This document shows positions 53,879-63,427 of a stretch of DNA of 64,000 nt, in pieces. Under the pieces are notes generated by a model. That model saw only the letters and a program-made list of their open reading frames with translations. It was not told the origin of the DNA and made no database searches. A program made the translations under genes and the position numbers. The DNA is taken from NCBI GenBank assembly GCA_020073375.1, contig JAIQFG010000003.1, forward strand, positions 1 to 64,000, read 5' to 3'. Numbering within the stretch: position 1 is the first letter of the stretch; the number at the start of each line of letters is the position of its first letter. This DNA is from Terriglobia bacterium (lineage in GTDB: Bacteria; Acidobacteriota; Terriglobia; Acidiferrales; UBA7541).

Positions 53879-56443
53879 TCAGAGCCGCACGCGCCGCAGT
53901 CGCAGCGCATTGCTAATCACCGACACCGAACTGAAACTCATCGCCGCCGCCGCGATCATCGGGCTGAGCAGCAAGCCGAAGAACGGATACAAAATTCCCG
54001 CCGCGACCGGCACTCCAATCGAGTTGTAAACGAACGCGAAAAACAGGTTCTGCTTGATGTTGCTCATGGTCGCGCGGCTCAGCGCGCGGGCGCGGACAAT
54101 GCCGTTCAAATCGCCCTTCACGAGCGTGACGCCCGCGCTTTCCATGGCCACGTCCGTGCCCGTGCCCATGGCGATGCCCACTTGCGCCTGGGCCAGAGCC
54201 GGAGCGTCGTTGATGCCGTCGCCGGCCATAGCGACGAACCGGCCCTCGCCCTGCAGTTTTTTCACGATGGCGGCTTTGTCTTGCGGCAGCACGTCGGCGA
54301 TCACTTCGTCGATGCGCAGATTCGCGGCCACGGCTTGCGCGGTTGTGCGGCTGTCGCCGGTCAGCATCAGGATGCGGATGCCGTCTTCATGCAGCCGCCG
54401 GATCGCGTCGGGCGTTGAGGCCTTGACCGGATCGGCTACGCCGAGCAGCCCGCCGATTTTTTTCTCGATCGCCACATAAATCACCGTCTGGCCCTGCGCG
54501 CGAAGCGATTCCGCTTTCGCCGCCAGCGGACCCGGGTCGACGTGCAGCTCTTCCAGCAATTTTTGATTCCCCAGAGCGACCGGCGAGCCTTCCATAACCC
54601 CGCGAACGCCGCGTCCGGTCAGCGATTCAAACGCTTCCACCGAAGAAATCCGCACATCCCGCTCTTCCGCTCCCTTGACGATGGCCGCCGCCAGCGGATG
54701 CTCGCTGCCGCGCTCCAGGCTCGCGGCAATGCGCAGCAGTTTCTTCGCATCCATGCCCGCGGCCGGCTCGATGGAAACCAGTTTCGGTTTGCCCTCGGTC
54801 AGCGTGCCGGTTTTATCGACGACGAGCGTATCCACCTTGCGCAGCAGTTCGATGGCTTCGGCATTTTTGAACAGCACGCCCATCGTCGCGCCCTTCCCCG
54901 TGGCCACCAGGATGGACATGGGCGTCGCCAGTCCCAGCGCGCACGGGCAGGCAATGATCAGCACCGCGACGGCGTTGACGGTGGCATGCGCCATGCGCGG
55001 CGCCGGACCCCAAGCCGCCCACACGGCAAACGTCAGCACGGAAATCCCAACCACAATGGGCACAAAATAACCGGCCACCACGTCGGCAAGTTTCTGAATC
55101 GGCGCGCGGCTGCGCTGCGCCTCTCCCACCATCCGCACGATCTGCGCCAGCAGGGTTTCCGAGCCCACGCGCTCGGCGCGCATCAACAGCGAGCCCGTGC
55201 CGTTCACCGTCGCGCCGGTCACGCGCGAATCTTTCGATTTCTCGACGGGAATCGCTTCCCCGCTGATCATCGATTCGTCCACGCTGCTTGAGCCTTCGAG
55301 AACCACGCCATCCACGGGAATTTTTTCGCCCGGACGCACGCGCAGGCGGTCGCCGGGCTTTACGGTTTCCAGGGGCGCGTCCACTTCCGAGCCGTCCTCG
55401 CGGACTAGCCGCGCCGTCCTCGGCGCAAGCCCCAGCAGCGCCTTGATCGCCGCGCCGGTCCGGCTGCGCGCGCGCAATTCCATCACCTGCCCGAGCAGCA
55501 CCAGCGTCGTGATCGCCGCCGCCGATTCAAAATACACGTCCACATCGCCGTACAGGCCGCGGAACGACGCCGGAAAAATTCCTGGAGCGGCAAAGGCCAC
55601 TACGCTGTACCCGTACGCGACTCCCACGCCCAGGCCGATCAGCGTGAACATGTTCAAATTCCGCGTGATGAGCGACCGCACGCCTCGCACAAAAAAAGGA
55701 AATCCCGCCCACAGCACTACCGGCGTCGCCAGCACGAATTCAATGAATTGCAGATCCCTTGGCGAAGCCCCGCGCAGCAGGCCCGCAAGGCCAGGGATGA
55801 CTCCGGCCATGGCGATCCCCAGCACGGGAATCGTCAGCCCCACGCTGATCCAGAACCGCCGCGTCATGTCCGCTAGTTCTGGATTTTTTTCTTCGGCGGC
55901 CGAAACGGTTCGGGGCTCAAGCGCCATCCCGCAGATCGGGCAAGCCCCCGGCGCATCCCGCACGATCTCCGGATGCATGGGGCACGTGTACTCCGTCTTG
56001 GTCGCCGGTAACGCCGCGACCGCGGGTTCCAGAGCCATCCCGCATTTCGGGCAGTCTCCCGGCCCCTGCTGGCGAACTTCCGGATCCATTGGGCAGGTGT
56101 ATTCGTTTTGTTGGGCTTTGGCGCGCGGCTGGGCTTGTGCGGGAACCGCAAGTGCAGAAGCTGGTGCGGGATGACTGTGGCCCGGCGTCGCAGCCGGAGC
56201 AATCCCCACCAGAGCGGAAGGCGCGGGCGCGATTTGCAAGGGCTTCGCGGACATCGGATCATTTCCCGCCAATTGCCCGGGCGCGAAGTACTTCGCGGGA
56301 TCCGCCTTGAATTTTTCCTTGCAGCCCGGGCAGCAGAAATAAAACGTTTTTCCGCCGTGCTCGTGCGTCGCTTTCGCGCGCGCCGGGTCCACCGACATTC
56401 CGCAGACGGGATCTTTTTCGAGGTGTCCGGTTTGCGTACTCAC
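53879..56443 (-). CDS. copA: Copper-exporting P1B-type ATPase with YHS and heavy-metal-binding N-terminus
   Basis: 854 aa. N-terminus: YHS domain '[20 protein letters not shown]' with '[11 protein letters not shown]' (about 11-45), an Ala/Pro linker, then two 'YTCPMxPE...[10 protein letters not shown]' metal-binding modules (about 112-180) instead of CxxC HMA domains. Eight TM helices, with '[12 protein letters not shown]' (CPC, about 495-506), '[13 protein letters not shown]' (phosphorylated Asp about 541), 'SEHPLAAAI' and '[20 protein letters not shown]'. It exports Cu(I)/Ag(I). Starts 6 bp after the csoR stop: same operon. Confidence 0.95.
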   Translation of the reverse strand: MSTQTGHLEKDPVCGMSVDPARAKATHEHGGKTFYFCCPGCKEKFKADPAKYFAPGQLAGNDPMSAKPLQIAPAPSALVGIAPAATPGHSHPAPASALAVPAQAQPRAKAQQNEYTCPMDPEVRQQGPGDCPKCGMALEPAVAALPATKTEYTCPMHPEIVRDAPGACPICGMALEPRTVSAAEEKNPELADMTRRFWISVGLTIPVLGIAMAGVIPGLAGLLRGASPRDLQFIEFVLATPVVLWAGFPFFVRGVRSLITRNLNMFTLIGLGVGVAYGYSVVAFAAPGIFPASFRGLYGDVDVYFESAAAITTLVLLGQVMELRARSRTGAAIKALLGLAPRTARLVREDGSEVDAPLETVKPGDRLRVRPGEKIPVDGVVLEGSSSVDESMISGEAIPVEKSKDSRVTGATVNGTGSLLMRAERVGSETLLAQIVRMVGEAQRSRAPIQKLADVVAGYFVPIVVGISVLTFAVWAAWGPAPRMAHATVNAVAVLIIACPCALGLATPMSILVATGKGATMGVLFKNAEAIELLRKVDTLVVDKTGTLTEGKPKLVSIEPAAGMDAKKLLRIAASLERGSEHPLAAAIVKGAEERDVRISSVEAFESLTGRGVRGVMEGSPVALGNQKLLEELHVDPGPLAAKAESLRAQGQTVIYVAIEKKIGGLLGVADPVKASTPDAIRRLHEDGIRILMLTGDSRTTAQAVAANLRIDEVIADVLPQDKAAIVKKLQGEGRFVAMAGDGINDAPALAQAQVGIAMGTGTDVAMESAGVTLVKGDLNGIVRARALSRATMSNIKQNLFFAFVYNSIGVPVAAGILYPFFGLLLSPMIAAAAMSFSSVSVISNALRLRRVRL

Positions 56444-56449
56444 GTCTTC

Positions 56450-56809
56450 TTACCTCGACTGCAGTTGCATCAGGTCCAGCAACTCGTCGTACATGGCTTC
56501 GGCGCGGCCCGGCGCGGCGCTGCGTATGGCGTCGGCGGCGCAGTGGCGCAGGTGATTCTTCATCAGCGCGCGCCCAACCGAACGCAGCGCTTCCTGCACG
56601 GAGGAAATCTGCACCAGAATGTCGGCGCAGTAGCGGTCCTCATCCACCAGGCGCTGCAGTCCGCGCACCTGGCCTTCGATGCGCCGCAGCCGCTTCAGAT
56701 TGGAGGATTTGATTTCCGGATCGACTTCCAGAGCCTTGCGGTTTTTTTCGCGCGCCCCGCAGCCGCAGGCGGCCGCTTGCGCGCGCGTATTCCTTTTCTG
56801 AATAGCCAT
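56450..56809 (-). CDS. csoR: CsoR-type copper-sensing repressor
   Basis: 119 aa from the ATG at 56809 (GGGGAG upstream). DUF156 fold: 'LKRLRRIEGQVRGLQRLVDE', 'DRYCADILVQISSVQEALRS', 'LMKNHLRHCAADAIRS'. The Cu(I) ligands Cys (RYC), His and Cys (NHLRHC) of the CsoR C-H-C signature are all present. The N-terminal ~30 residues, with 'ACGCG', are an extension. It should repress its own operon csoR-copA until Cu(I) binds. An operator-like dyad lies upstream. Confidence 0.92.
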   Translation of the reverse strand: MAIQKRNTRAQAAACGCGAREKNRKALEVDPEIKSSNLKRLRRIEGQVRGLQRLVDEDRYCADILVQISSVQEALRSVGRALMKNHLRHCAADAIRSAAPGRAEAMYDELLDLMQLQSR

Positions 56810-56841
56810 CGTCTCTCCCCGCCAGGAGTCACTACGCCCGC

Positions 56842-56871
56842 AGCCTAACATACCCCCCGCCCCTATGTAAA
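56842..56871 (-). promoter_or_regulatory. CsoR-type operator within the csoR-copA promoter
   Basis: On the minus strand ACATA - GGGGCGGGGGG - TATGT (56868-56848) is an inverted repeat flanking an 11-nt G tract, the architecture of CsoR/RcnR operators. It lies between a TTTACA -35 box (56871-56866) and a weak TAGGCT -10 box (56847-56842), so binding would block RNA polymerase. Confidence 0.7.
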
Positions 56872-56875
56872 GCCA

Positions 56876-56978
56876 AGTCGCACAGCCACGTCTGGCTGTG
56901 TGATTTTGTGATCCAATCCCCATCGCCCAATCTATCTCAATCGCAAAACCCCACACAGCCTGGAGTGGCTGTGCTACT
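56876..56978. repeat. AGTAGCACAGCC-family inverted repeat
   Basis: Arms 'agtcgcacagccacgtctgg' and 'tggagtggctgtgctact'. Fills the divergent region between csoR and the small gene at 57005, next to the csoR promoter. Confidence 0.85.
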
Positions 56979-57004
56979 CATTCTCCCGCTGGTATAATGC
57001 CGGC

Positions 57005-57250
57005 ATGACACTGGTGGAAATTACCTACGAACTGCAATCCCCCCTCAACGCCGAGCAACTCCGCGCGCTTGGCAGCTTCGCCAACACGTACGGCCTGCGC
57101 CGCTTCCGCGTGGATGAAAAAACCAACCGCCTGTCGTTTGAATATGACGCTTCGCGCCTGAAGGAAACCGAAGTGGCCCACGTGCTGCGCCAGGCGAACA
57201 TTCCGGTGACCGGTCGCGTCGAACCGGTGGCCACGGTTTCGCAGTTATAG
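57005..57250 (+). CDS. Small ferredoxin-fold-like protein, HMA-like without CxxC
   Basis: 81 aa. 'MTLVEITYELQSPLNAEQLR', 'GSFANTYGLRRFRVDEKTNR' and 'LSFEYDASRLKETEVAHVLR' give a beta-alpha-beta-beta-alpha-beta pattern resembling heavy-metal-associated domains, but the metal-binding CxxC is absent. Divergent from csoR-copA. It may be a metal-free HMA relative. Family not identified with certainty. Confidence 0.65.
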   Translation: MTLVEITYELQSPLNAEQLRALGSFANTYGLRRFRVDEKTNRLSFEYDASRLKETEVAHVLRQANIPVTGRVEPVATVSQL

Positions 57251-58063
57251 ATTTGCTGAGGCTAGGAACCGATAGGGCGGAGTGAATTGATCAGCGCAAA
57301 AGGGCCGAGGAATCATTCGGGCGCGAAAAAATGCGAGCGCGAAAAAATGCGGGGCCAAAAAGAGTACGGGGCCCTTGCTTGGGAACAAGGGCCCCGAAAG
57401 ACGCATTCCGTTTCCCGATCTTTTTTTTTGTCGACCGGGGCGTGGGGTCATCCATCCTAGCTTCCCTCTCAGAGGCAGGTGGGAACGACCAGCACTTGTC
57501 CAGGAGCAAGCCCCTTCCCCCTCGCTCAAGGACTTGTGTAAGTCGTCTATCGGAATGCGTCCACGTTCTCCTAGCTATGCACGATGGAGACCAATCTTTC
57601 GGACATTCCCCTTCGCGCGATTTCCTTATTTTTGTTGATTTTCCCAAATCGTTTCGCGTGCATTCCATTCCCCGCCATTCGGTTTTATCCTGAATCGGGA
57701 GGGCGTTCTCCCGGCTCGGGAATTGCAGCAAATCTACTGGCTTCGTTTGCCTCCATCGGCATTTCCGCGATCAGTTTCCCCCGAAGGTATCGACGAAAAG
57801 CCTGCGGCACCGGTCCACCTCACCTGGATCACACTTGGCCACGATGCGGCGGCCATAAGAAAGAGCCTGTTGGCCGCTGCTTATGAACTTGCGTTGAAGC
57901 CAAGCATGTGGTCCCGATCGCGCGTGAATACCATTTCGGAACAGCGATCGGGTCCTCGGCACCTTCAAGTTGCGGCCGTCCGCTGATTCGGTGCTGCTTA
58001 GCCCACGCAACTCATTCTTTTTTGCCACTCCGCGTGCCCATTATTCATGCGAGGAACCATGCA
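57251..58063. other. Long non-coding gap with strong hairpin before second pilB
   Basis: At 57368-57395 a perfect 10-bp stem 'ggggcccttg' / 'caagggcccc' is followed 25 nt later by a run of nine T (57421-57429); on the minus strand it is followed closely by 'gtactcttttt'. It may terminate transcription in either direction or attenuate entry into the pilus operon. A weak 87-codon frame from a TTG at 57723 ('EKPAAPVHLTWITLGHDAAA') looks protein-like in its middle but has no ribosome site and no recognised family; it could be a remnant. Nothing else is supported. Confidence 0.5.
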
Positions 58064-59944
58064 ATGAAGCGGAAGCGCCTGGGAGAGTTGCTCCAGGAAA
58101 GGGGAAAAATATCCGCGGAGAGCCTTCAGCAGCTTTTCAGCGACCAGAAAGATAAGGCCATTCGCCTGGGCGAGTTGATCCTGGAGCGCGGCCTGGTTGA
58201 AAAATCCGCCCTGACCAAGGCGCTAGAGGAAGTCTCGCGCGTGCCATACATGGATTGCACCAACGTCACCTGCGATCCTCAGGCGCTGCATTCCATCCCC
58301 CACGAAGTCGCGCGCCGCCTTTCCATCCTGCCCATCCGCATGGAGCCGAATGTCCTCGTGGTGGCTATGGCCGAGCCTCAAAATCTGCCGGTGCTGGACG
58401 AACTTCGCTTCATCTCCGGAAAGACAATCTCCCCGCGGATCGGCTTTCTAAAGGAAATTGCGGCCGGCATATCCCGGAATTATGGAAGCGGCAATTTGAA
58501 GCCCGCGGACCAGGAGGGGCAGGCTTTGGGGTCGGGAACATCGTACGATTCGCTTCCGGAGATGGAATTCGTTTCCACCAGTTCCCGTCAGGCCAACAAA
58601 GAAGCCATTCAGGAAATTCAAGCGGAGATCAATCAGAAAAGCACGCCCGCCGTGCGCCTGGTCACGGGGATCATCCGCGATGCGATCTCCCGGCAGGCCA
58701 GCGACATCCACATCGAGCCGCAGTCGGCCGCAACCTTCGTCCGCATTCGCGTGGATGGCGTGCTGCGCGAACTGACCAACATCCCTCGCGCCCTGCAGAA
58801 TTCCCTGATTTCGCGCGTCAAGATTCTTTCCGACATGGATATCGGTGAACGCCGCGCGCCGCAGGACGGACGGTTCATGGTGGCCATCGGGCCGCACAAA
58901 ATCGACTTGCGCGTATCCACGCTGCCCACGCAGTACGGTGAAAAAATCGTGATCCGCCTGCTGGAAACTTCCGCGCCGCTGCTGAGCTTCGCCACTCTCG
59001 GTTTCCCTCCGGAAATTTCCGAACGCATCACGAACCTGCTCTCCTTGCCGCAGGGCATGTTGCTGGTCACCGGCCCCACTGGATCCGGCAAGAGCACGAC
59101 ACTCTATTCCGCGCTCAATCTGCTGCGAAGGCCCGCGGTCAACATCGTCACCGTTGAGGACCCGGTGGAATACGAACTGGCGGGAATCAATCAGGTGCAC
59201 GTGAACACAAAGGCGGGGCTGACTTTCGCCAGTTGCCTGCGTTCCATCCTGCGACAGGATCCCAACGTCATCATGGTGGGAGAAATTCGCGACCTGGAAA
59301 CCGCCGAAATCGCCCTGAAAGCCGCGCAAACCGGTCACCTGGTTTTGTCCACCCTGCACACCAACGACAGCATATCGGCCGTCGCCAGGTTGCTCGACCT
59401 GGGAATTCCCGAGTATCTGATCTCCTCTTCGCTCACGGGAATCCTGGGGCAGAGACTGGTGCGAAAACTTTGCGCCTGCCGCAAATACGAACCTCCCAGC
59501 CACGAACATACTGAACGCCTGTTCGCCGCAGGCTGGCCGCAAGTTCCCGCACGAGTTGCCAGGCCGGTGGGATGCTCCATGTGCGATAAATCGGGATACA
59601 AGGGACGCGTCGGCATCTACGAATTGCTGGTGTTGGATCAGTCTGTCCGTGCAGCCCTGCGCGGAGGGTTCAAGCCGGAAATCGTCCGCAACGCAGCGCT
59701 GGGCTCGGGAATGCGCCGCATGCAGGACGACGCGTTTGAAAAGCTGTTCATGGGCGTCACCACGCTGGAGGAGATTCTCCGCGTGGTCCCGGTCGAAAAC
59801 GTGGCGCTTTCGGAATGCACGGGATGCGGCCATGAGCTTCTTCCTGCGTTCCAGTTTTGCCCCTACTGCGGCCTCCCTCGCGGTATCGGCGAAAGAAGCC
59901 AAAAACCTGCCGCGCGACCGGTTCCCGATGGAGTGCTCCCTTGA
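58064..59944 (+). CDS. PilB/GspE-type assembly ATPase, second copy
   Basis: 626 aa from the ATG at 58064. Same architecture as the gene at 24731: MshEN-like N-terminus ('LLQERGKISAESLQQLFSDQ', 'LGELILERGLVEKSALTKAL'), Walker A 'GPTGSGKSTTLYSALNLLRR' (about 340), 'QDPNVIMVGEIRDLETAE', 'LVLSTLHTND', zinc motif 'CACRK...CSMCDKSGYKGRVGIYELL', and an extra C-terminal zinc ribbon 'CTGCGHELLPAFQFCPYCG' (about 584-602). Its stop TGA overlaps the ATG of the PilZ gene. With PilT downstream, this copy is the better candidate for the type IV pilus extension motor. Confidence 0.93.
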   Translation: MKRKRLGELLQERGKISAESLQQLFSDQKDKAIRLGELILERGLVEKSALTKALEEVSRVPYMDCTNVTCDPQALHSIPHEVARRLSILPIRMEPNVLVVAMAEPQNLPVLDELRFISGKTISPRIGFLKEIAAGISRNYGSGNLKPADQEGQALGSGTSYDSLPEMEFVSTSSRQANKEAIQEIQAEINQKSTPAVRLVTGIIRDAISRQASDIHIEPQSAATFVRIRVDGVLRELTNIPRALQNSLISRVKILSDMDIGERRAPQDGRFMVAIGPHKIDLRVSTLPTQYGEKIVIRLLETSAPLLSFATLGFPPEISERITNLLSLPQGMLLVTGPTGSGKSTTLYSALNLLRRPAVNIVTVEDPVEYELAGINQVHVNTKAGLTFASCLRSILRQDPNVIMVGEIRDLETAEIALKAAQTGHLVLSTLHTNDSISAVARLLDLGIPEYLISSSLTGILGQRLVRKLCACRKYEPPSHEHTERLFAAGWPQVPARVARPVGCSMCDKSGYKGRVGIYELLVLDQSVRAALRGGFKPEIVRNAALGSGMRRMQDDAFEKLFMGVTTLEEILRVVPVENVALSECTGCGHELLPAFQFCPYCGLPRGIGERSQKPAARPVPDGVLP

Positions 59945-60309
59945 TGAAGCGCGCCAGGACCAAGCCGCAATACGATGCCCCGCGCAGCGAGCCCCGGTTC
60001 CAGCAGCTCAGCGAACTCCATCTGAGCTATGAAGGCGGGGGCGTGGACATTCCCATCCGGCCTCCCGACATCAGCGTGCAGGGCATGTTCGTAAACACTT
60101 CGACACATTTTCCGGAAGGCGCGGTCGTGATTTTGCGATTTCGCTTGACGCGGTCCAACGTCGAAGTCCAGACTCGTGGTGAAGTACGCTATTGCCTGCC
60201 TGGTATAGGCATTGGGGTGGAATTTATCGGTATCGCACAGGAAGCAAGGCAAGCTATTGAAGAAGAACTTGAAGCTTCTTCGCGAGCCCGCCGCCCAAGA
60301 GCCAAGTAA
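59944..60309 (+). CDS. PilZ domain protein, second PilB-linked copy
   Basis: 121 aa; its ATG overlaps the PilB stop (TGATG). RxxxR in 'APRSEPRFQQ' (about 14-18) and DxSxxG in 'RPPDISVQGMFVNTS'. 'RGEVRYCLPGIGIGVEFIGI' is nearly the same as in the paralogue at 26605, which shows the PilB-PilZ pair was duplicated as a unit. Predicted c-di-GMP effector of the ATPase. Confidence 0.87.
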   Translation: MKRARTKPQYDAPRSEPRFQQLSELHLSYEGGGVDIPIRPPDISVQGMFVNTSTHFPEGAVVILRFRLTRSNVEVQTRGEVRYCLPGIGIGVEFIGIAQEARQAIEEELEASSRARRPRAK

Positions 60310-60386
60310 GAGTACCTTGCAAGGCTTGTAACCAACTGCAGATAAACCGCTTCTGCTAACTTTGGCGAACATCCCAGGAGCCTCCC

Positions 60387-61577
60387 ATGGATTCGACGAC
60401 TGTGCAGCCGCCTCCCTCCGCGATTGCCGCTGGTGACCCGGTGGCGGCCCCTGCTGCGGCGCCCAAGGTGTCCACAGCCGCTATCGTGGCCACGATGCTC
60501 CAGGTATCGAAGCAAGTCAGCGACCTGATCTTCTCGCCCAGCCGCGCGCCGCAGGTTGAACTTTCCGGTCAGCTGAAGGAAGTGAATATCGCAGGGGTGG
60601 GCAAGTTGACCCCTGAAGCGACCCGCCGGATAGCCGTCGATCTGATTGGAAAGAATGAACTTGTGGCCGGAAAACTGGAAAAAGAGGGATCGGCCGACCT
60701 CTCCTATAGCCTCCCCGGAATCGCGCGCTTCCGCGTCAATATTTTCCGTCAACGCGGCACCTATGCCATCGTCATGCGCGTAATACCTCAAGTGATACCT
60801 GACTTTGCAGCGCTGAGCTTGCCGCCTCAACTGGGAGAGACTGCGGAATTGCGCAACGGCATCGTCCTAGTGACGGGCCCGACCGGCTCCGGGAAGTCGT
60901 CGACGCTTGCCGCTATCCTAAACAAAATAAACGAAGAAAAGGCCTACCACATCCTCACCATCGAGGACCCCATCGAGTTTCTCCACATCCACAAGAAATC
61001 GACCATCCACCAGCGCGAATTGCACAGCGACACGCCCAGTTTCGCGCTGGCTCTGCGCGCCGCGCTGCGCCAGGCGCCCAAGGTAATTCTGGTGGGAGAA
61101 ATGCGCGACAAGGAAACCATCGAAATCGCTCTGGAAGCGGCGGAAACCGGCCATTTGGTCTTCTCCACGCTTCATACGATTGACGCGTCGAAGACCGTCG
61201 AGCGCATTGTTGGCGTTTTCCCGCTATCGGATCAGCAGACCATCCGCAGCCGCGTCTCTAAGGCGTTCCGATACATCGTCTCCCAGCGACTGATGCCCAA
61301 GAAAGACGGGTCAGGACGGGTCGCCGCCATCGAAATACTGAAATCCACCATGCGCACCCGCGAATACGTGGAAAAAGGCGAAGGCGAGGGCAAAACCCTA
61401 GTCGACGCGATGCGCGACGGCACAACGGAAGGGATGCAGCACTTTGACGGCGAACTGGAGCGCATGATTCGCGCCGGAATCGTGGACCTGGAGACCGGGC
61501 TGGGCTATGCATCCAATGCCGGGAATCTGCGGCTGGAACTTGCCGATTTTGCGGAGGCTTCCAAAACGAATTCCTGA
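60387..61577 (+). CDS. pilT: PilT-type twitching motility ATPase
   Basis: 396 aa. An Ala/Pro-rich N-terminal ~30 residues precede a PilT domain: 'DLIFSPSRAPQVELSGQL', 'YSLPGIARFRVNIFRQRGTY', Walker A 'VTGPTGSGKSSTLAAILNKI' (about 163-170), 'ILTIEDPIEFLHIHKKSTIH', 'LVGEMRDKETIEIALEAAET' and 'LVFSTLHTIDASKTVERIVG' with 'FPLSDQQTIRSRVS'. It drives pilus retraction. The AIRNLIRE-type C-terminal motif of classical PilT is not obvious, so a PilU-like role is possible. Separated from PilZ by 77 bp; likely same operon. Confidence 0.92.
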   Translation: MDSTTVQPPPSAIAAGDPVAAPAAAPKVSTAAIVATMLQVSKQVSDLIFSPSRAPQVELSGQLKEVNIAGVGKLTPEATRRIAVDLIGKNELVAGKLEKEGSADLSYSLPGIARFRVNIFRQRGTYAIVMRVIPQVIPDFAALSLPPQLGETAELRNGIVLVTGPTGSGKSSTLAAILNKINEEKAYHILTIEDPIEFLHIHKKSTIHQRELHSDTPSFALALRAALRQAPKVILVGEMRDKETIEIALEAAETGHLVFSTLHTIDASKTVERIVGVFPLSDQQTIRSRVSKAFRYIVSQRLMPKKDGSGRVAAIEILKSTMRTREYVEKGEGEGKTLVDAMRDGTTEGMQHFDGELERMIRAGIVDLETGLGYASNAGNLRLELADFAEASKTNS

Positions 61578-61810
61578 GAAATCCGTCCCGGCTATCTGGC
61601 GGGCATAGCCGGACCATCCGCACCGGATGCACCTGCCAGCTCATCAAGTAACTTCATCATTTTCAGATAAATACTGCCTCCTACAAGCCCGTGTAAATCC
61701 TTTGGAAATCGCGTCGTCCGTGACCGTACCGGTACGCCCAAGACCCTGCTACCAGCAAATCCCATCCGTCGCACTATCGGCGGAACCGCGCTCGCGTTCC
61801 AGAATGATGC

Positions 61811-62128
61811 ATGAAAACGCGAGCCCGCAGCAGCAGGTTTTCCCGAGCCGTTCGCACCGCGATCCTGCTGGTATCGGCTGCCGCCGCTGTCTCCGCAAGC
61901 CCGTCGACCACATCGCTCCCCAGCGCGAAAACGCCCCTGTGCTACTGCCATTGCGAGCAGATGAATGGCGGGAAGCAATGCACGAAGATGTGCGAGCTGC
62001 CGCGATACGAGAATCGCTGGTGGGCTAAAACCTGCCGCCCGAAAAGCGCCATGGGGCCGAGTACGTCTGCGCCGGCTTCCGATTCCGGCTCCAGAAAAAC
62101 GAATCGCACGGAAGAGGCTCGCAAATAG
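61811..62128 (+). CDS. Small secreted cysteine-rich protein
   Basis: 105 aa. A basic N-terminus and hydrophobic segment ('AVRTAILLVSAAAAVSAS') act as a signal peptide. The mature part has six cysteines in about 35 residues ('CYCHCEQMNGGKQCTKMCEL', then '...WWAKTC'), followed by a Ser-rich tail. The spacing suggests disulfides or metal binding. No family recognised; it lies after pilT and may be unrelated to pili. The intergenic stretch before it (61578-61810) has no other feature. Confidence 0.5.
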   Translation: MKTRARSSRFSRAVRTAILLVSAAAAVSASPSTTSLPSAKTPLCYCHCEQMNGGKQCTKMCELPRYENRWWAKTCRPKSAMGPSTSAPASDSGSRKTNRTEEARK

Positions 62129-62421
62129 GTCTTTCAGTTGATCACTCTGAAGCAGAAAACATCCCGCGAATCTTCCGCCGAGTGTTTGCTATCCGCGCGA
62201 AGAATCATGTACCGGTGCTCCTCCATCCCCTTTCCTGATTGAAACATCTGAAAGCCGATTTGTCCGGATCGAATGTTTGAATGACGAGCAAAGGCAATCC
62301 CCACCAATCTGAGCTAGAATGCATTTTCCGGCGCGGCGGCATCCAGACCGCGCACGCGTGAAATGAAGGTTGCTAAGGAACGTCGGCGAGCTGAAAAAAT
62401 GCTCGCGCGGGAGGAGTTTCC

Positions 62422-63411
62422 TTGACGGTGAATCGAATCGGCGCCTCGGCACACAATACTGAACTTCGCCATGACTGGAGCCGGGAAGAAATCCGGAACG
62501 TCTACCGGCAACCCCTGCCGAACCTTTTGTACTCGGCGCAAACGCTGCACCGCGAATTTCACGATCCCACGCGCGTGCAGTTCTGCCAATTGCTCTCGGT
62601 GAAGACCGGAGGGTGCCCGGAAGATTGCGCGTATTGTCCGCAAAGCGCGCATTACACGACCGAAGTGAATCGCGGCGGCCTGCTGCCGGTGGATGAAGTC
62701 ATGGAATTTGCCACGCGCGCGCGAAACGAGGGCGCGACGCGCCTGTGCATGGGCGCGGCCTGGCGGAACGTGCAGGAGGGCGAGGATTTTGAAGCGGTGC
62801 TGGAAATGGTGCGCCGTGTGTCCAAACTCGGCATGGAAGTGTGCTGCTCGCTGGGCATGCTGAATGAAACGCAAGCGGAGCGCCTTGCGGACGCAGGCCT
62901 GACCGCTTACAACCACAACCTGGACACTTCGCCAGAATTTTACGGCCAGATCATCACCACGCGCAATTACGACGACCGGCTGCGCACGCTGGCGGCAGTG
63001 CGAAAGGCGGGCGTGACGGTCTGCTGCGGCGGCATTGTGGGACTGGGAGAATCGGAAAACGACCGCATCGGCCTGCTGCAGCAGCTTTCCGCGCTGCGGC
63101 CGCATCCGGAAAGCGTTCCGATCAACGCGCTGGTGCGCGTGGCGGGAACGCCGCTGGAAAATGTGGAGGGGCTCGATCCGCTGGTCTTTGTGCGCACGAT
63201 TGCGACGGCGCGCATCCTGATGCCCGCGTCCATGGTCCGGCTGAGCGCGGGTCGGCGCGCACTGTCGCGTGAAGCGGTGGCGCTGTGCTTCCTGGCCGGG
63301 GCCAATTCCCTGTTCATCGGAGAGAAACTTCTGACCACGCCGAATCCCGAGCCCGAGCAGGACGCGGCCATGCTCCAGGCGCTTGGCCTGGAACCGTTGC
63401 CGCTGCGGTAG
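62422..63411 (+). CDS. bioB: Biotin synthase
   Basis: 329 aa from a TTG at 62422 with GGAGGAG 5 nt upstream (a GTG at 62428 is also possible). Radical-SAM cluster '[16 protein letters not shown]' (CxxxCxxC, about 63-70). Auxiliary [2Fe-2S] ligands in 'CMGAAWRN', 'CCSLGML' and the Arg of 'SAGRRALS'; also '[19 protein letters not shown]' and '[11 protein letters not shown]'. Inserts sulfur into dethiobiotin. It starts the bio cluster; bioF follows 16 bp later. The 290 bp before it hold no gene; a TAGAAT at 62315 may be a -10 box. Confidence 0.95.
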   Translation: MTVNRIGASAHNTELRHDWSREEIRNVYRQPLPNLLYSAQTLHREFHDPTRVQFCQLLSVKTGGCPEDCAYCPQSAHYTTEVNRGGLLPVDEVMEFATRARNEGATRLCMGAAWRNVQEGEDFEAVLEMVRRVSKLGMEVCCSLGMLNETQAERLADAGLTAYNHNLDTSPEFYGQIITTRNYDDRLRTLAAVRKAGVTVCCGGIVGLGESENDRIGLLQQLSALRPHPESVPINALVRVAGTPLENVEGLDPLVFVRTIATARILMPASMVRLSAGRRALSREAVALCFLAGANSLFIGEKLLTTPNPEPEQDAAMLQALGLEPLPLR

Positions 63412-63427
63412 CAAAATTCACGCGCCG

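Noticed and set aside
55197-56174. A 325-codon plus-strand frame opposite copA
   Set aside because: Ser/Arg/Pro-rich antisense shadow of a clear P-type ATPase.
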